The notes beneath the pieces are model-generated. The model had not been told where the DNA came from and ran no database searches. It was given only the letters and a program-made list of their open reading frames with translations. DNA of 64,000 nt from assembly GCF_009833095.1 (NCBI RefSeq), contig NZ_QRCB01000030.1, positions 1-64,000 on the forward strand. The letters run 5' to 3'. Below, piece by piece: positions 56,607-64,000 of the stretch. Both the position numbers and the translations under genes were made by a program. This DNA comes from Nitrosomonas sp. JL21 (GTDB lineage: Bacteria > Pseudomonadota > Gammaproteobacteria > Burkholderiales > Nitrosomonadaceae). Numbering within the stretch: position 1 is the first letter of the stretch; each line of letters opens with the position of its first letter.

Positions 56607-57164
56607 TCAAGGAGAGCTTGCTTTTGTGTCGGAATGATGATTGATTTCAACTTTCACTGGCACTGGCCGCAGGATGGTATCGGGTATCGGTGCCATTTTA
56701 TACAGCTTTTGCAGGAGTTGAGTTACCTCTTTCTCCGGAGCATCGGTTTGTAAATCCACCACAACCTTAATATCCTCGAATCCGGGAGAGCCAGGTTCGA
56801 CTGCAAAAGCTGCGCGAAAATTAACGCGCCCTGAAACGCTCAGACGCAGGTATTCGACGTTAATCGAAGCTGCTGATAGCCCGGCAATATAAGTAGCTAC
56901 CAGGCATGAACCAACGGCAGTCAACAGCAAATCTTCCGGAGTGATTCCCATCCCTTCGCCGCCAAAATGATGAGGTTCATCAGCAAGCACCACTTGACCA
57001 TCGGTGACATGCATGGTGGCATGGAATCCGCTATCCCATGCCACCGTGGTTCGAAACTCGGGCTTTGCGGTATCACCTGTAATGTCATTTCTGACGAGAT
57101 TCAATATCGCTTGTGCTCGTTTTGGATCAATTCCATTGACGATGTCATTGTTTGAATGAGTCAT
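56607..57164 (-). CDS. OsmC-family protein
   Basis: A 185-residue OsmC/Ohr-fold protein. The first catalytic-type Cys is in AVGSCLVATYIAGL. The second, normally in a C-P motif near residue 120, is replaced (KMAPIPDTIL), so the classical two-Cys peroxidase cycle is not possible. The substrate or redox role is uncertain. AGGAG lies 8 nt before ATG 57164 and 5 nt before a GTG at 57167. It is upstream of the flavin monooxygenase on the same strand. Confidence 0.82.
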   Translation of the reverse strand: MTHSNNDIVNGIDPKRAQAILNLVRNDITGDTAKPEFRTTVAWDSGFHATMHVTDGQVVLADEPHHFGGEGMGITPEDLLLTAVGSCLVATYIAGLSAASINVEYLRLSVSGRVNFRAAFAVEPGSPGFEDIKVVVDLQTDAPEKEVTQLLQKLYKMAPIPDTILRPVPVKVEINHHSDTKASSP

Positions 57165-57167
57165 CAC

Positions 57168-57579
57168 TGAGTCTCCTAATAAAGGTCTGCATGAGCACCG
57201 AGTGCAAATGTCTTCGAATGATTTTTAGCATTTTATCCAAGGGCTCATGAAAAGTAAACCGATCGTTCTCGTTAATAAACTCTGATTGACGCGATTGAAT
57301 CACTTCCGGTAAACGAATGTTGCGCGCTGAATAGTGCGCATCATCAGCTTCGGTAGTAGGGTATTTAAAGAGCCAGAGTCACAATAAGCTGTGTGGTATC
57401 GAAGAGATTAACCATCTGCATAAAAATGTTGCCATCTTTTTTGATGGTTTGCAGTGTTTCACTGAAATTGTTACTAGATTTTGCAGCGTCATGGGTTCGA
57501 TTGAGCTTGAAAAGCTTTTGTTTTGATTGAAACTGGCGCAAAAATTGGATGATAGCGAATTCATCCACAAAAAATTCTT
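57168..57579. other. Intergenic region before the transposase relic
   Basis: About 410 bp without a recognised gene. An open minus-strand frame at 57365..57568 has no family match I know; it could belong to an older degraded element. Confidence 0.3.
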
Positions 57580-58000
57580 GAAAAAGATCTGTCCTGTGGA
57601 TGGATACGAGGGGAGGAAGCTTAAGTCAGATGTGAACGAAAAGCTGTTGCCAAATGCTGGCCTCAGACCGATCAACAACGTTGTTGGGTGCATAAAACCG
57701 CCAATGTATTGGAAAAACTTCCCAAAGCCATGCAGCTCAAGGTCAAAGCAGCATTGCACAATATCTGGCAAGAAGAAACACGTGAAAAAGCTTATGAAGT
57801 ATTTGAACTGTATAGCGCGTTTCAATCCGACATATCCAAAAGCCATGGAATGCCTGGCTAAAGATAAAGCTTCCATGCCGGCTTTCTACGATTATCCTGC
57901 CGAGAACTGGCAGCACATCAGAACGACTAATCCGGTTGAATCTGTATTTGTCACTGTCAGGTTGAGAACAGCCAAAACCAAGAGGTTAGCAATCTTTTGA
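57580..58000 (+). pseudogene. IS256-family transposase relic
   Basis: Fragments in several frames match an IS256-type (Mutator) transposase. VDGYEGRKLK near 57600 corresponds to the DGYRESKLS region; another frame gives QQRCWVHKTANVLEKLPKAM near 57665-57720, then ALHNIWQEETREKAYEVF; a third frame resumes with AMECLAKDKASMPAFYDYPA and TTNPVESVFVTVRLRTAKTK near 57850-57985. At least two frameshifts and loss of both ends make it inactive. No terminal inverted repeats found. Confidence 0.8.
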
Positions 58001-58363
58001 AAAATTTTTAATCCTCACTCCTTGGGGCGAAGTCTGGTTGAAAACTGGCAATCTGAAGAGCGCTTTTAATACCTCGCTGCTTGCGGCAGGGTGCTTTATT
58101 AATATTGTGACATTTTTTCCTGGCACATCCTACCCGGGTATATCTACCCTTTACTTAATTATGTCAGCTTCAACTTTCGAAAAACTTCTTGAACTTCATT
58201 TTGCAATATGTCTTTTTTTGTTCGGTACGTATTAAAAAAAGCGTTTGTTCAAACTGAAATTACTCTATGATCTTGAGATGAGTTGTATAAAAGTGCATAT
58301 ATGAGTCATGCTTATTTTTTGAGCAACGTTTACAACTCAATTTATCGATAGGAGTTTGCGAAC

Positions 58364-60290
58364 ATGGCGACAACAATTTTTAATTTATCCAGTTTGGATG
58401 GAAGCAACGGTTTTCAATTAAATGGTTTTGGTGGAACTATTATTTCAGTCAGCAGCGTCGGAGATTTCAATGGTGACGGTTTTGATGACGTCATTTGTCG
58501 GCAATTCCGATAGTAGTCACGGTCTCTCGGGCGCTGGTTACGTGGTGTTTGGTAAAGCATCGGGTTTTGATGCCAACCTGAACGTATCTAAGCTTAACGG
58601 CAGCAACGGTTTTTCGTTGCTTGGCGAGAGCGCGCAATATGGTTCTCCAGGTTTTTGGGTGAGCAGTGCAGGAGATGTAAACGGCGATGGTTTTGACGAT
58701 GTGATTGCCGGAGCTAGTGGCGCAAGTCCAGACGGCATAGTTTCCGGTTCGAGTTATGTGATATTTGGTAGAGCTGGGGGTTTCAGTGCCATGTTGGATT
58801 TATCCAATCTAGATGGTAGCAATGGGTTCCGTTTGGACGGTATGACAAAGTGGGATGAATCAGGAAAGTCAGTCAGCGGTTCCGGCGATATTAATAATGA
58901 CGGCTTTGATGACATTATTATTGGTGCTCCATCAAACTCCCACGGCGATAATCTTGGGTCGAGTTATGTGGTCTTTGGTAAGGCTTCCAGTTTTAATGCC
59001 AAGATAAATTTAGCAAGTCTTGACGGTAGTAACGGTTTTCGTATGGATGCAGTGAAAGCAGGTGATGATTTTGGAAGTTCGATCAGCAACGCCGGAGATA
59101 TCAATGAGGATGGTTTTGACGATGTGATTATCGGCACTTCTCAACTTTACACGCGCGAAGGCATAAGCTACGTAGTGTTTGGTAAGGCTGCCGGTTTTGA
59201 TGCTGCGCTTGATCTTTCTAATTTGGATGGCAAAAATGGTTTCCGTCTTGATGGAGAATTTGCTGGTACAGGCAGGTCGGTTAGCAATGCGGGAGATGTT
59301 AATGGCGATGGCTTTGATGATTTGATCGTGGGTACTTTTGGGTTCAGTTATGTGGTGTTTGGCAAAGCTTCAGGTTTTGATGCTACATTTGATCTTTCGA
59401 AACTCAATGGTAACAATGGGTTCCGTTTGGCTGGTGCGGATTTTGATGTAGCGGGTGTTTCTGTGAGCAGTGCAGGGGATTTCAATGGCGACGGGTTAGA
59501 TGATTTGATTATAGGAGCACCCAATGCTTACCAGTATGGTGTGACCACTCCAGCAGGTTCCAGTTATGTAGTGTTTGGCAAGAAGTCCGGTTTTACGGCC
59601 TCAATAAATTTGTCCGAATTAGACAAAGATAGTGGTTTTCGACTCTCTGGGGTGACAGGCTACGATTATTCGGGGAGTACGGTAAGTGATGCTGGAGATG
59701 TCAATGGCGACGGATTTGATGATTTAATCATTGGTGCAATGGGAATCACAAGCGGCTATATAGTATTTGGACGAAGCAGTTTTATCGATGATAATCTGAT
59801 AGTGGGTACTCCGGGTGACGATGTCCTTCGAGGCACTCCAATAGCAGAGACTTTTGAATCTGGTGACGGCAATGATGTATTGATTGGTCGAGGCGGCGCG
59901 GATGTGTTTCATGGTGGAGCCGGGGTTGATCAGATCAAAGTGCCTGACCTCAATTTTGCATCCATCGACGGTGGAACGGGGAATGATATTCTGCATCTGG
60001 ACGGCAAGGATCTGCATCTGGATTTAGAGAGCATCGGTGACAAAATTCAGGGTATAGAAACCATCTGTCTGTATGGCCGGGGCGACAATACGCTGACTTT
60101 GGCAGCCGATAGCGTGATCAACTTATCCGATACTTCTAATACTCTGACATTAAACGGCAATGCTGGGGATCTCGGAATAGTGCAAGATGAAGGCTGGGTT
60201 GACGGAGGAATAAAAGGTTTTTATCACTCTTATACGAATGATGATGCTGTACTGTTGGTAGGGGCAAATCTGGCGATTCATTTTGCGTGA
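58364..60290 (+). CDS. FG-GAP/RTX repeat protein, probably secreted; frameshifted
   Basis: About 640 residues if a one-base frameshift is ignored. The true start is ATG 58364, with AGGAG 9-10 nt upstream; its first 44 codons read FNLSSLDGSNGFQLNGF and GDFNGDGFDDVI and then run into a stop at 58511 after an extra T near 58494..58496. Removing the T joins DDVI to VGNSDSSHGLSG. The body has about seven FG-GAP units (GDVNGDGFDDVIAG, YVVFGKASGFDA), predicted beta-propeller blades. The C-terminal part has RTX-like nonapeptides (GGAGVDQIKV, GTPGDDVLRG) and a beta-rich tail. Without the fix only an internal fragment from 58422 would be translated. No signal peptide; type I secretion is likely. Confidence 0.8.
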
Positions 60291-60302
60291 TTAAATCAAT
60301 AC

Positions 60303-60370
60303 ATGTCATTTCGATACGAAAGAAACTCTATGGGGGAGTCAAAAATATTTTTTTACGTTCGAAATGACAT
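60303..60370. repeat. 12-bp inverted repeat pair
   Basis: ATGTCATTTCGA (60303..60314) and TCGAAATGACAT (60359..60370) are perfect inverted repeats 44 bp apart, just after the FG-GAP gene. They could form a long hairpin (terminator) or be ends of a small element. Confidence 0.45.
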
Positions 60371-60550
60371 CATTAAAAATGCTTCTGTCCAGATATTTCA
60401 TCCTTCTACGCTTAAGGCTCGGCTTGTGGTGTTAAATAGAGGTTAGTAATTCAACGATCTATTGAAAAATATGGTTTTATGCCAAGGCCGATTTACATAG
60501 AAAAGGTTTGGGTATGTGCTTAAAGTAGAGCCTTGCCGTGCACGAACCTT

Positions 60551-60583
60551 ATCAATGCGTTTGTTGCCTTGCATTGATTTTTT
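60551..60583 (+). terminator. Terminator-like hairpin at the left edge of repeat copy 2
   Basis: ATCAATGC (60551..60558) and GCATTGAT (60571..60578) form a perfect 8-bp stem with a 12-base loop, followed by TTTTT. It has the form of an intrinsic terminator. The matching stem in copy 1 is imperfect. Confidence 0.5.
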
Positions 60584-60668
60584 GCTAGACCTCGAAAAGT
60601 GAAGACTGTTTTATTATCTATTCAACGTATATCAGAGGTTTTTCAACAGACCGTCTGAATTACTACAT
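60555..60668. repeat. Dispersed repeat, copy 2 (about 115 bp)
   Basis: Matches 23..137 in the same orientation. Its left edge contains a hairpin with an ATCAATGC/GCATTGAT stem followed by six T. It lies 3' of the FG-GAP gene and in an area with an IS256 relic, so a mobile-element remnant is likely. Confidence 0.6.
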
Positions 60669-60739
60669 TTTAGTATAATCGGCCCTGAACCATGTTGTTT
60701 CTCCTTAATATGAATACACCTCGATTGATATCGATATCG

Positions 60740-60895
60740 TTACCTGGGCAGGTTTTCTGGCGGAACAAAGGAGGGTCTTTCTTTTTTCATAAAATCCATT
60801 ACTGCCATGAGATATCGTTTGGTGCGCATTTTTTTTCTTATTTTCGGACTCGTGATTGCGGTATCGTTGGTTTTTGTGTTTTTTAATTTTGACAT
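60740..60895 (-). CDS. Small basic protein, unknown
   Basis: A 51-residue Lys-rich protein starting MSKLKNTKTNDTAITS. AAGGGA lies about 8 nt before ATG 60895. It is 13 bp downstream of the gene at 60909 and may share its transcript. No recognised family. Confidence 0.4.
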   Translation of the reverse strand: MSKLKNTKTNDTAITSPKIRKKMRTKRYLMAVMDFMKKERPSFVPPENLPR

Positions 60896-60908
60896 TTTTT
60901 TTCCCTTA

Positions 60909-61112
60909 TCATTGTTTATCCCATATGTCATTCACCACTTCTACTTCATACCGCGCTGTTCTGGTGGGATCGACGACGCCTTCATCAATTGCATTTTCCC
61001 ATGCCTCCTTACAATAATCCTTGGAAGAGACACCCAGTATTTCTAATACAATCGGATACTCTGCAATGATGCGGCCCGAATTCTTATCACTGATCTGAAC
61101 TTTTTTTAACAT
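60909..61112 (-). CDS. Small protein, unknown
   Basis: A 67-residue soluble protein starting MLKKVQISDKNSGRII. GGAGG is 5 nt before ATG 61112, a strong start. Probably two-gene operon with the small basic protein downstream. No recognised family. Confidence 0.6.
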   Translation of the reverse strand: MLKKVQISDKNSGRIIAEYPIVLEILGVSSKDYCKEAWENAIDEGVVDPTRTARYEVEVVNDIWDKQ

Positions 61113-61287
61113 TGTTTCCTCCGCTGCATTCACCTTGATAATTCGCGTTAAAAATAATTATTTTGGAATGGCGTGTATCATTCGTCGGTACGGTTTCACA
61201 CAAAGGCGATTCGGAGAGCGGTGACCTTTCCCTCTGAAATTTCATTATTAAATGCTTAGAGATGTTCAGCTCTCAATGATGGCCTGA

Positions 61288-62544
61288 CTATTGTAAATTC
61301 CTCAAAATTTCCGCGCCGATATTCAAGTCGCTTGCTTCGCACGTATGAGCCTGACCGATGTCATCAATCAGTGGCAGACTGATTCTATTGCCGCACTCTC
61401 TGAAAGGAACCTCAATGGCGACCGATTTTTGTTGAAGAGGAAGGCTTCCGGTCAGCGTTGAGAGGTTTTGAGAAACCTCCGTCACGATGCCATCTCCTGA
61501 GTCGAAATCGATGAAGCTGGATAAAGTCGGTTGTCCAGTACCGATGATCGAAACATAAGAAACATTCGCTGGCAAGGGATGTGTATTCAGATCATTAAGA
61601 ACAGCTAACGCTGTGCTATTGGGTTGCAAATCCTGAATCTCTGCACTGTCATTGTCGATTCCGGGCGCCAGCAGGTCACAAATTCCGACATCATCGATGA
61701 GGTTGAAGAGGTCGAAACGGGTATGACAGGCTTCCGCCCAGTAACTGCCTTGGTGCGGGGTACCGATGGTAATGAGTTTAATGACATCATCGCGATAGGA
61801 GAGTGGAGTCGTTGCTTCGGGTGTCCGGGCTATTCCCTGCAAGTATGCCCTGGCGGCTAAACCACCTGAGCTATGACCGATCAGCAGAACCTTGGTTGTT
61901 CCGGGATTGGCCGTTAACACTGCCTGTATAATGGCGGCCAGTTCGCCGCCCAGAAGATCCAGTGATAGTCCTTGATTATTGGAGAAATTGAGCGTGTAAA
62001 AATTTCCGCTGCCGCCGGTGCATTGGACAGCTTGGGTTGAATTTGACGGGCAGCTGAAATTAACTGTTTTCGTGGCGGGATCATAAGCGGGGATGCCGCC
62101 ATATACCCAGCCACCATTCGCTGTTAAATAATCTCTGTAGGCGATCCAGGTATCCGACGAGGATGCCAAACCATGGATGAATATGACAGGGTAGGGCTTG
62201 GCCCCACATCCTGCTTCTTTCAAGAAAGTGGAAAATTCTCCCATATCTATCGGTACAGTCTGGTTGGGTCCCTGGTAATAGACATGATTGTCGGTACTGG
62301 AGACACCCACATAAGCGTTGGTAGCAGGGTAATAGCGATAAAGATAAGGGGACGAAAGTTGTAAGCCCATCACAGCCGGTGAAAACAACTGTGGATAAAA
62401 TGTTTGGGCCCAGTTGAGCAGGCACTCGGTATCGGTTGACGCTGTTGTATCGTTTTGCGTGAGCGATTGAGCTTTGGCAGTTGTGCCATAGATCGTGATG
62501 AGAAGTAGGATTCCAAATATATATAAAATATTCTTTTTATTCAT
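61288..62544 (-). CDS. Exported alpha/beta hydrolase, lipase-like
   Basis: A 418-residue secreted hydrolase. Signal peptide: NILYIFGILLLITIYGTTAKA-QS. Residues of about 40-110 form a Cys-bounded domain (LLNWAQTFYPQLFSP to FLKEAGC) that I have seen at the head of other such proteins but cannot name. The catalytic part has VIFIHGLASSSDTW (oxyanion HG) and LIGHSSGGLAARAYL (nucleophile Ser). A PGAP1/triacylglycerol-lipase-like enzyme is likely. AGGA is 5 nt before the ATG. Confidence 0.8.
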   Translation of the reverse strand: MNKKNILYIFGILLLITIYGTTAKAQSLTQNDTTASTDTECLLNWAQTFYPQLFSPAVMGLQLSSPYLYRYYPATNAYVGVSSTDNHVYYQGPNQTVPIDMGEFSTFLKEAGCGAKPYPVIFIHGLASSSDTWIAYRDYLTANGGWVYGGIPAYDPATKTVNFSCPSNSTQAVQCTGGSGNFYTLNFSNNQGLSLDLLGGELAAIIQAVLTANPGTTKVLLIGHSSGGLAARAYLQGIARTPEATTPLSYRDDVIKLITIGTPHQGSYWAEACHTRFDLFNLIDDVGICDLLAPGIDNDSAEIQDLQPNSTALAVLNDLNTHPLPANVSYVSIIGTGQPTLSSFIDFDSGDGIVTEVSQNLSTLTGSLPLQQKSVAIEVPFRECGNRISLPLIDDIGQAHTCEASDLNIGAEILRNLQ

Positions 62545-62920
62545 GTTATTCCTGATAAAAAACCCTGCCGATTATTAGTAATCGATCGCTTATCTTTTTC
62601 CTACATTTTGTACCTTGATTCCGATGAATCGGTCTGTACGGTAGCTCACACAACCTTGCTAATCGTGATTCAGTGTGCAAGCTGAATATTTGAATTCCTT
62701 GGATCTGAAGAATCGTGTTGCTTACTGACGAAGTGTTTCCTGATATGATAATGATAAGTTGGTAAGCTTTTATTTTTTTATCAAAAAATTCAAGTTACTT
62801 ACTAATGAGTCCAGAAATTAACCAATCAAATAAACTATTGTTGGGTTACTGTGTCTGTGGATTTGTAATGCAGATATGTTCTGCCGAGCAATATGTTTTT
62901 TAACCAGGGTAATGAGAGGT
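62545..62920. other. Divergent region between lipase and sppA
   Basis: About 375 bp with promoters for both genes. GATAATGATAA at 62747..62757 equals the first 11 bases of the Fur box consensus, but the other half is absent, so a Fur site is unlikely. Confidence 0.3.
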
Positions 62921-63865
62921 ATGAACGAATCAGAATTTAAAAAAGAGAATTGGGAAAGAGAATTGCTGGAAAATCTGGCGCTCGCCTCTTTAAAGGAACA
63001 ACGTCGAACCCGGCTATGGGGAATTTTCTTCAAGTCTTTGACCTTTTTATATTTGTTTGCGCTGTTATTTGCGGCAACAGATTGGATCGATGAAGGAAAA
63101 GTACGGATTGCAGAAAAACACACCGCATTGATCGATGTACGAGGAGTCATCGTGCCCGATAGCGCCAGTAGCGCCGATAAAATCAATAGCAGTTTGCAAT
63201 CGGCCTTTAAGGATAAAAATACTAAAGGGGTCATTTTGAGGATTAACAGTCCTGGCGGAAGCCCTGTTCAGGCCGGTTATATCAATGATGAAATAAAAAG
63301 GTTGCGAGCCAAGCATCCCGATATTCCTATCTATGCTGTCATTGGAGATGTATGTGCTTCCGGCGGCTATTATGTGGCTGTTGCGACTGATAAAATTTTT
63401 GTCGACAAAGCCAGTTTGGTGGGTTCCATCGGGGTACTAATGGATGGATTTGGTTTTGCTGGGACCATAGAAAAATTGGGCATCGAAAGGCGCTTGCTTA
63501 CTGCAGGTGAGAATAAAGGTTTCCTGGATCCGTTTACACCGTTAGATCCAGTTCAGAAAGAACATGCCAAGACCTTGCTGAAAGAGATTCATGAGCAATT
63601 CATTACTGTTGTGCAACAAGGCAGAGGAACGCGACTGAAGGATGATCCGAAAATTTTCAGCGGGATCGTATGGACTGGGCAAAAAAGTATCGACTTGGGT
63701 CTTGCGGATGAGATGGGCGATGCTGAATATGTGGCACGTGAAATCGTAAAAGCAGAAACACTAATTGATTTTACTCCGAGAGAGGGGTTTTCAGATTTAT
63801 TTGCAAAGCGGCTGGGTAAAGTTGCAATGGAGTTTCTGGCTCAAAGCGAACTCATGCTGAGGTAG
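62921..63865 (+). CDS. sppA: S49 signal peptide peptidase SppA
   Basis: A 314-residue inner-membrane protease that degrades cleaved signal peptides. One N-terminal helix (IFFKSLTFLYLFALLFAAT). The catalytic residues stand at S147 (DVCASGGYYVA) and K199 (AGENKGFLDPF), the same numbers as in Bacillus SppA, which supports ATG 62921 as start; an ATG at 62912 is also open. Other motifs: RINSPGGSPVQAG and VGSIGVLMDG. Short single-domain form, not the long E. coli type. Confidence 0.92.
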   Translation: MNESEFKKENWERELLENLALASLKEQRRTRLWGIFFKSLTFLYLFALLFAATDWIDEGKVRIAEKHTALIDVRGVIVPDSASSADKINSSLQSAFKDKNTKGVILRINSPGGSPVQAGYINDEIKRLRAKHPDIPIYAVIGDVCASGGYYVAVATDKIFVDKASLVGSIGVLMDGFGFAGTIEKLGIERRLLTAGENKGFLDPFTPLDPVQKEHAKTLLKEIHEQFITVVQQGRGTRLKDDPKIFSGIVWTGQKSIDLGLADEMGDAEYVAREIVKAETLIDFTPREGFSDLFAKRLGKVAMEFLAQSELMLR

Positions 63866-63975
63866 ATGCTTATTGAGATTGGATGATCATTCGAGTCATT
63901 GAAATCGACTTCAACTCATGAAGTGATCATAAAAATTTTCAAGGAATTACATCCTTATTCCACATTACATACCGG

Positions 63976-64000
63976 GCACAGTAGTTTTTTCGGAGTTTCA
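63976..64000. repeat. Short repeated motif at window edge
   Basis: gcacagtagttttttcggag followed by tttca closely matches 26944..26966. It may be the start of an element cut off by the window end. Confidence 0.3.

Noticed and set aside
57365-57568. 67-residue minus-strand frame next to the IS256 relic
   Set aside because: I could not tie it to any transposase or other family, so it is mentioned only as part of the intergenic region.
62747-62757. Fur box half-site before sppA
   Set aside because: Only the first 11 of 19 consensus positions match; the other half is absent.
1-64000. Search for CRISPR arrays, tRNA and rRNA genes and toxin-antitoxin pairs
   Set aside because: No regularly spaced repeats, tRNA-like arms, rRNA segments or paired small toxin genes were recognised by eye.

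Overview
The window reads as chromosome of a betaproteobacterium, most likely an ammonia oxidiser of the family Nitrosomonadaceae (Nitrosomonas-like). The support is indirect: three tandem genes of the small metal-binding protein SmbP family, which was described from Nitrosomonas europaea; a stand-alone urea transporter; a permease-less PTS (EIIA-HPr-EI); the metX-metW pair; and roughly even GC content. No amo, hao or urease gene is present, so the assignment is an inference. I recognised no rRNA or tRNA gene and no CRISPR array.

Layout. 1-11 kb: a giant cyclic beta-1,2-glucan synthase (NdvB/ChvB type) and an AI-2E-family permease with an extra C-terminal domain, both on the minus strand. 11-17.6 kb: exported or membrane proteins of unknown role (a zinc phospholipase C/nuclease-like protein, DUF3616, DUF763, DUF4112), a decayed DUF1264 gene and a small RTX protein. 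17.7-20.7 kb: speB-speA, a two-gene arginine-to-putrescine operon closed by a hairpin terminator. 20.7-24.2 kb: small membrane proteins, a ferritin-like protein and a diguanylate cyclase. 24.4-28.8 kb: EIIA-HPr-EI, then metX-metW. 28.8-33.1 kb: a DUF455 ferritin-like protein and a CheB/CheR/PAS hybrid that stops just inside its next PAS domain.

33.4-42.5 kb is a sulfide-centred block. Sulfide:quinone oxidoreductase and DUF2892 overlap and are followed on the same strand by an outer-membrane factor, a membrane fusion protein and an RND pump. A thioesterase and an ETHE1/Blh-type persulfide dioxygenase diverge from the same intergenic region. SQR would oxidise sulfide to persulfide or polysulfide and the dioxygenase would finish the oxidation; what the RND pump exports is unknown.

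42.7-48.7 kb: a DUF1328 peptide, an FAD oxidoreductase with a C-terminal Rieske domain, a MEDS-domain sensor, a SleB-like wall hydrolase, and three SmbP-like genes in a row (two exported, one a lipoprotein) closed by a terminator. 49-51.4 kb: egtB-egtD (ergothioneine). 52-57 kb: a Crp/Fnr regulator, a KGG stress protein, and a minus-strand run OsmC - flavin monooxygenase - TetR - urea transporter. 57.5-60.7 kb: an IS256-family transposase relic, an FG-GAP/RTX protein with a one-base frameshift, and a ~115-bp repeat that also occurs at the left edge of the window. 60.7-64 kb: two small basic/acidic proteins, a secreted lipase-like hydrolase and an S49 signal peptide peptidase.

No single locus is an obvious new system. 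The best candidates for undescribed biology are the SQR-linked RND efflux operon, the SmbP triplet with its membrane-anchored member, the AI-2E permease with a fused ligand-binding-like domain, and the truncated CheB/CheR hybrid.
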